From Methylohalobius sp. (GTDB lineage: Bacteria > Pseudomonadota > Gammaproteobacteria > Methylococcales > Methylothermaceae): a stretch of 61,566 nt of DNA. Below, in pieces: positions 58,241 to 61,566 of the stretch. The position numbers were made by a program, and so were the translations under genes. Positions within the stretch are counted from its first letter, which is position 1. Every line of letters begins with the position of its first letter. The stretch lies in NCBI GenBank assembly GCA_026415315.1, contig JAOAHI010000010.1, positions 1-61,566 of the forward strand, in the 5' to 3' direction. The notes under the pieces were generated by a model, which had not been told where the DNA came from, did no database searches, and saw only the letters and a list, made by a program, of their open reading frames with translations.

Positions 58241-61200
58241 GCCAGAGAGATTGAAAGTTTTAGACGATTTTACCGCCCTCTCCTGGGGCGCGGTGGCTTC
58301 GGTTCGGGCCACCCTGGACCTTTCGTTGACCGCCACGCCGCGCGGCCGGGCGTTGCGCTTGGACTTTGCATTCCAGAGCCGGTACGGGTTTGTCGTCGCG
58401 CGCCGGCCGCTCCAGCTTGAGCTCCCACCCAGTTATGCGTTTTGCTTTCTGATCCGGGGCGAAGGAGGGCTGTGTGGATTTGAGTTCAAGCTGGCCGATG
58501 CTCAAGGCAACGTTTGGCGCTATCGCCAAGAGGGTTTTGTTTTGGTGCGCGATTTCCAAGAACTTTGGATCGCGAGCACGCAGATCGAATTTGCTTGGGG
58601 GCCTAGAGGCGAGAGCTGCCCGCAGGCGGTAACCGCCGTTGAGGTCGCTTTTACTGCCGCCTCGCCTGGCAAAAACTGGGCAGAGATCGCCGATATGCGG
58701 CTGCACGATTGCACCTACCGGGGAGTCCCCCAGGTTTTAGCATCCAGCGCTTTACCGGGATGCGATCCCAATCACGTTTTGACTTCCGATGCAACTGCCT
58801 GGCGCAGCGATCCTGCCGAACCGCAATGGCTGATGCTCGATTTTGGCAGAGAACGCTTCTTGGGAGGATTAGTAATCGCTTGGGAGGAGGGTAAAGAGGC
58901 TTTAGCTTTTGAAGTGCAGCGCTCCGACGATGGCATCGATTGGCACGACGTTTACGCCACACATCAGGGCGGGGCCAGGTGCAGTTATGTGTATCTGCCC
59001 AACACGTGCGCTCGGTTTCTTAGGCTTTCCCTCCTTCGTAGCCGCTTGGGTCAAGGATTTGGAATCGGCCGCTTGGATGTCAAGCCTCCCGAATTTTCCC
59101 GCTCGCTCGATGCTTTTTTTGCCGCTGTCGCCAGAGAGCATCCTCCAGGCTGGTTTCCAAAGTACTGGCAGGGCTGGCAGAGTTATTGGACCTCATTCGG
59201 TGTACCTGAGGGCGGTATGAAAGCCCTGATCAGCGAGGAAGGTGTAATAGAGGTGGGCGAGGGGGGATTTTCCCTCGAGCCGTTTCTGTATTTCGATGGG
59301 CGTTTTTTCACCTGGCGGGAGGCGGAAATCGCACAGAGCCTGGAGCAAAGCTATTTACCGGCTCCTCGAGTTGAATGGCGGGTTGGAGGGATTTTCCTCA
59401 ACATCACGGCGCTTGGCCAAACGGAAGGGCTATATCTCTGCTATCGACTCCAAAACTCCCTCAAGGAAAGTAAAACGATTCACTTATTCGCCGCTATCCA
59501 GCCGTGTCAAGTTACCCCACCTTGGCAAAAATGGCGCAGGTTTGGCGGCGTTTTTGCCATCCAGAGCCTGCAGCTTTCCTCCGGCCAAATTCTCATCAAC
59601 GGCGAGCTCAGAGTGACTCCGCTGACGCCAGCTTCTGGATTTGGCGCGGTGGCCTTTACTCAGGGACCGATTGGGCAATATTTGAGCCAAGGGGTTTTGC
59701 CTTGGCAGCTTAAGGTCGAGGATCCGTTGGGTTTGGCCTCTGGCGCCTTGCGTTTTGACCTAGAGCTTGCTCCCGGGGAAGCTAGGGAAGTTTGGCTGAT
59801 GACGGGTACGCGTGGGGTGGTTCCGGACCGCGAGCGAGCGGTCTTTATCTGGCGCAAGGCTTTGTCGATCCCGCATTCTCAGCTTCCCCCGCCTGCCCAG
59901 GAGATGTGGAAATGCCTTAAAACTTGCGCTGCCCACATCCTCCTCCATCGGCAAGGAGCAGCTCTACGTCCTGGTCCGCGCCGTTATCAGCGCGCCTGGA
60001 TTCGCGATGGGGTGGGGATGGGAATCGCTTTGCTGAGGCTGGGCTTAAACGAGCCCTTGCGCGATTTTCTTGCTTGGTATGCGGAATTTCAGACCGAGGA
60101 CGGGCGCCTGCCCGACTGCGTGGACGAGGAGGGTCCAGAGTGGTTGCCCGAATGGGACGCCTACGGTCAGTTTCTGCACGCTTTGGCTGAATATCGGCGA
60201 ATGAGCGACGATGACGGCTGGGTCTCGACGATGTGGCCTCAGGCTAAAAAAGCTGTAGCGTACCTGGAGGGTTTACGCGCGCAGAGGTTGACTCCAGAAT
60301 ACCAATTGCCGGACAAACGCCTCTATTACGGCCTACTGCCTGAATCCATGAGTCATGAGGGATACATGGCTCAGCCCATGCATGCTTTATGGGATAACTT
60401 CTGGGCGCTGCGTGGCCTGCGCGATGCTGCCTTTCTGGCGAGGAGCTTAGGTGAGGCGGCAGAAGACGCCCGCCTTGAGGCGGTAGCCATGGAGTTTAAG
60501 CGCGATATTGGTCTTGCTGTTTCGGCTGCTTGTGCGCGCCATGGGATTGAGTATGTGCCCGGTTCGATTGAGCTGGGCGACTTTGATCCCAGCGCTGTCG
60601 CCATTGCCTGCGCGCTGGGGGTAGAAGACTGTGTACCCAACTCCTTGCTTAGGGGTACTTTCGACCGGTACTTAGAGGAGCTCAAAAAGCGGATTTCAGG
60701 CAATTTCCCCTGGATTAACTACAGTCCCTACGAGGTCCGCATTGTCCAGGCGTTAGTGCGTTTGGGTCGGCGCGCGGAAGCTCTTGCGCTTTTAAGCTTT
60801 TTATTGGCCGACCGCCGTCCTGCCGCCTGGAACCAGTGGCCGGAGATCGCCTGGCGCGATGCTCAGGCGCCCTGTTTTTTGGGCGATCTCCCGCATTCCT
60901 GGATAGGGGCCGAGTATATTTTGGCAGTCTTGAGCCTGTTCGCGTATGAAACGGAGGATAAGTTAGTTCTGGCTGCCGGAGTCGCCGAGGATTGGTTAGC
61001 GCAAGGTCAGATCGCCATCTGTGGTCTTCCGACTCGATACGGCAGGCTATCTTATAGCTTGCGGAGGGAGGGGGCACATAACTTGCGCTTGGCCGTAGAA
61101 GGAGGGATTCGCGTCCCATCAGGCGGGGTGGTGGTCGAATTGCCAAGGCCGATCGCCTATCTCGAAGGGGAGGCGATGGCGTCTGAACGGTTTATCACTT

Positions 61201-61244
61201 TGTGGCAGTTGCCCCAGGAGATCAAGATCAGGCTTAGGGCGTGA
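58233..61244 (+). CDS. discoidin-domain, six-hairpin glycosidase-like protein
   Basis: A 1003-residue protein with a GTG start overlapping the ABC gene. Residues about 1-160 look like a beta-sandwich; about 165-295 resemble an F5/8 type C (discoidin) carbohydrate-binding domain (WLMLDFGRERFLGGLVIAWE, AFEVQRSDDGIDWHDVY). The middle is a further beta-rich domain, and about 560-930 form a helical toroid similar to glucoamylase/trehalase-like folds (RAWIRDGVGMGIALLRLG, EWDAYGQFLHALAEYRR). Acidic residues in these blocks could be catalytic. No signal peptide is seen, so it would be cytoplasmic unless exported otherwise. Substrate unknown. Confidence 0.72.
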   Translation: MLEPERLKVLDDFTALSWGAVASVRATLDLSLTATPRGRALRLDFAFQSRYGFVVARRPLQLELPPSYAFCFLIRGEGGLCGFEFKLADAQGNVWRYRQEGFVLVRDFQELWIASTQIEFAWGPRGESCPQAVTAVEVAFTAASPGKNWAEIADMRLHDCTYRGVPQVLASSALPGCDPNHVLTSDATAWRSDPAEPQWLMLDFGRERFLGGLVIAWEEGKEALAFEVQRSDDGIDWHDVYATHQGGARCSYVYLPNTCARFLRLSLLRSRLGQGFGIGRLDVKPPEFSRSLDAFFAAVAREHPPGWFPKYWQGWQSYWTSFGVPEGGMKALISEEGVIEVGEGGFSLEPFLYFDGRFFTWREAEIAQSLEQSYLPAPRVEWRVGGIFLNITALGQTEGLYLCYRLQNSLKESKTIHLFAAIQPCQVTPPWQKWRRFGGVFAIQSLQLSSGQILINGELRVTPLTPASGFGAVAFTQGPIGQYLSQGVLPWQLKVEDPLGLASGALRFDLELAPGEAREVWLMTGTRGVVPDRERAVFIWRKALSIPHSQLPPPAQEMWKCLKTCAAHILLHRQGAALRPGPRRYQRAWIRDGVGMGIALLRLGLNEPLRDFLAWYAEFQTEDGRLPDCVDEEGPEWLPEWDAYGQFLHALAEYRRMSDDDGWVSTMWPQAKKAVAYLEGLRAQRLTPEYQLPDKRLYYGLLPESMSHEGYMAQPMHALWDNFWALRGLRDAAFLARSLGEAAEDARLEAVAMEFKRDIGLAVSAACARHGIEYVPGSIELGDFDPSAVAIACALGVEDCVPNSLLRGTFDRYLEELKKRISGNFPWINYSPYEVRIVQALVRLGRRAEALALLSFLLADRRPAAWNQWPEIAWRDAQAPCFLGDLPHSWIGAEYILAVLSLFAYETEDKLVLAAGVAEDWLAQGQIAICGLPTRYGRLSYSLRREGAHNLRLAVEGGIRVPSGGVVVELPRPIAYLEGEAMASERFITLWQLPQEIKIRLRA

Positions 61245-61566
61245 GCTTTTATCTACAGAATCAAGCCGGTGTTAGCGCCGAAGTGGCCACCTCAGGCACG
61301 CTGCGGCGGTTGAGGTTTGGCGAGCTGCTCGTCAACCTGTTCCTAGGCAGTGAGCTGGAAGCGGGGGTAACTAACCTGTATTTGCGCCGCCATGAGGAAA
61401 GCACTAGATGGTTGCCGCTTTTGGGGCCTCAGAGCCCTAGCAGAATAGGCAGCGACGAGAGCTCGGTATGGCTAGTGGGGGAGTGGTTAGGCGTTCACTA
61501 TACCGTGCACCTGGGTTTAGCCAAATCGGAGCCAATATGGTTTTGGCGGGTGTATCTTAAAAACCT
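61241..61566 (+). CDS. start of a GH94/GH36-like glycoside phosphorylase or hydrolase (partial)
   Basis: A GTG at 61241 overlaps the stop of the previous gene (GTGA) and opens a frame of at least 108 codons that runs off the window. It begins MSFYLQNQAGVSAEVATSG and contains NLFLGSELEAGVTNLYLRRH and LLGPQSPSR, which recall the N-terminal sandwich domain of cellobiose-phosphorylase-like proteins. The assignment is tentative because the catalytic part is missing. Confidence 0.55.
   Translation, partial: MSFYLQNQAGVSAEVATSGTLRRLRFGELLVNLFLGSELEAGVTNLYLRRHEESTRWLPLLGPQSPSRIGSDESSVWLVGEWLGVHYTVHLGLAKSEPIWFWRVYLKN

Overview
The window is an ordinary stretch of chromosome from a gammaproteobacterium, with many genes and no insertion sequence, phage or CRISPR array that I can see. 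Two classic gammaproteobacterial blocks fix the lineage: thrS-infC-rpmI-rplT-pheS-pheT-ihfA, and rpoE-rseA-rseB-mucD-lepA-lepB-DUF4845-rnc-era-recO-pdxJ. A formaldehyde-activating enzyme (fae, 29680-30240) points to C1 metabolism through tetrahydromethanopterin. Together with a complete glycogen module, an NAD-type isocitrate dehydrogenase, a PEP-CTERM protein and copper-handling proteins, this suggests a Methylococcales-like methanotroph or methylotroph. No methane monooxygenase or methanol dehydrogenase is in view, so that is inference.

Layout. 1-900: a PEP-CTERM gene behind a sigma-54-type promoter, with its signal peptide out of frame at a G8 tract. 900-4650 (minus): plsC, glyS, glyQ. 4697-8495 (plus): lptE, holA, proA, nadD, rsfS. 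8492-9897 (minus): thiD, thiE. 9971-12754: a DUF5063 gene and a Fur-box-controlled TonB receptor. 12804-19821: tRNA-Val, the translation operon and tRNA-Pro. 19826-27330: small accessory operons, including a HAD phosphatase, flavin reductase, membrane MutS-like ATPase and archaeal-type nucleotidyltransferase set. 27399-27750: a 59-residue gene with a sigma-54-type promoter and two copies of an inverted repeat, one of them resembling an element upstream of the PEP-CTERM gene. 27757-30240: lipase, isocitrate dehydrogenase, fae. 30355-37667: a HAD phosphatase and glgA, glgB, glgC, malQ. 37609-40181: the AmmeMemoRadiSam triad. 40178-51599: nadB and the sigma-E/lepA/era block. 51668-56341: a membrane protein, a diguanylate cyclase, two copper-type proteins, a GNAT protein and a DUF123 nuclease. 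56474-61566: a three-gene operon with an ABC-type membrane protein whose ATPase motifs are all degenerate, a discoidin/six-hairpin glycosidase-like protein, and the start of a further glycoside-type protein that runs off the window.

Three parts deserve most attention. (1) TTTGTCA-N7-TGACAAA elements sit upstream of two GG-N10-GC promoters and define a small candidate sigma-54 regulon that joins a PEP-CTERM protein to an unannotated 59-residue protein. (2) The terminal operon couples a pseudo-ATPase transporter to carbohydrate enzymes. (3) The MutS-like/nucleotidyltransferase operon has no function I can name. The translation genes also show unusual initiation: infC begins with AUC, and thrS starts a few bases after a tRNA terminator with no visible Shine-Dalgarno sequence.
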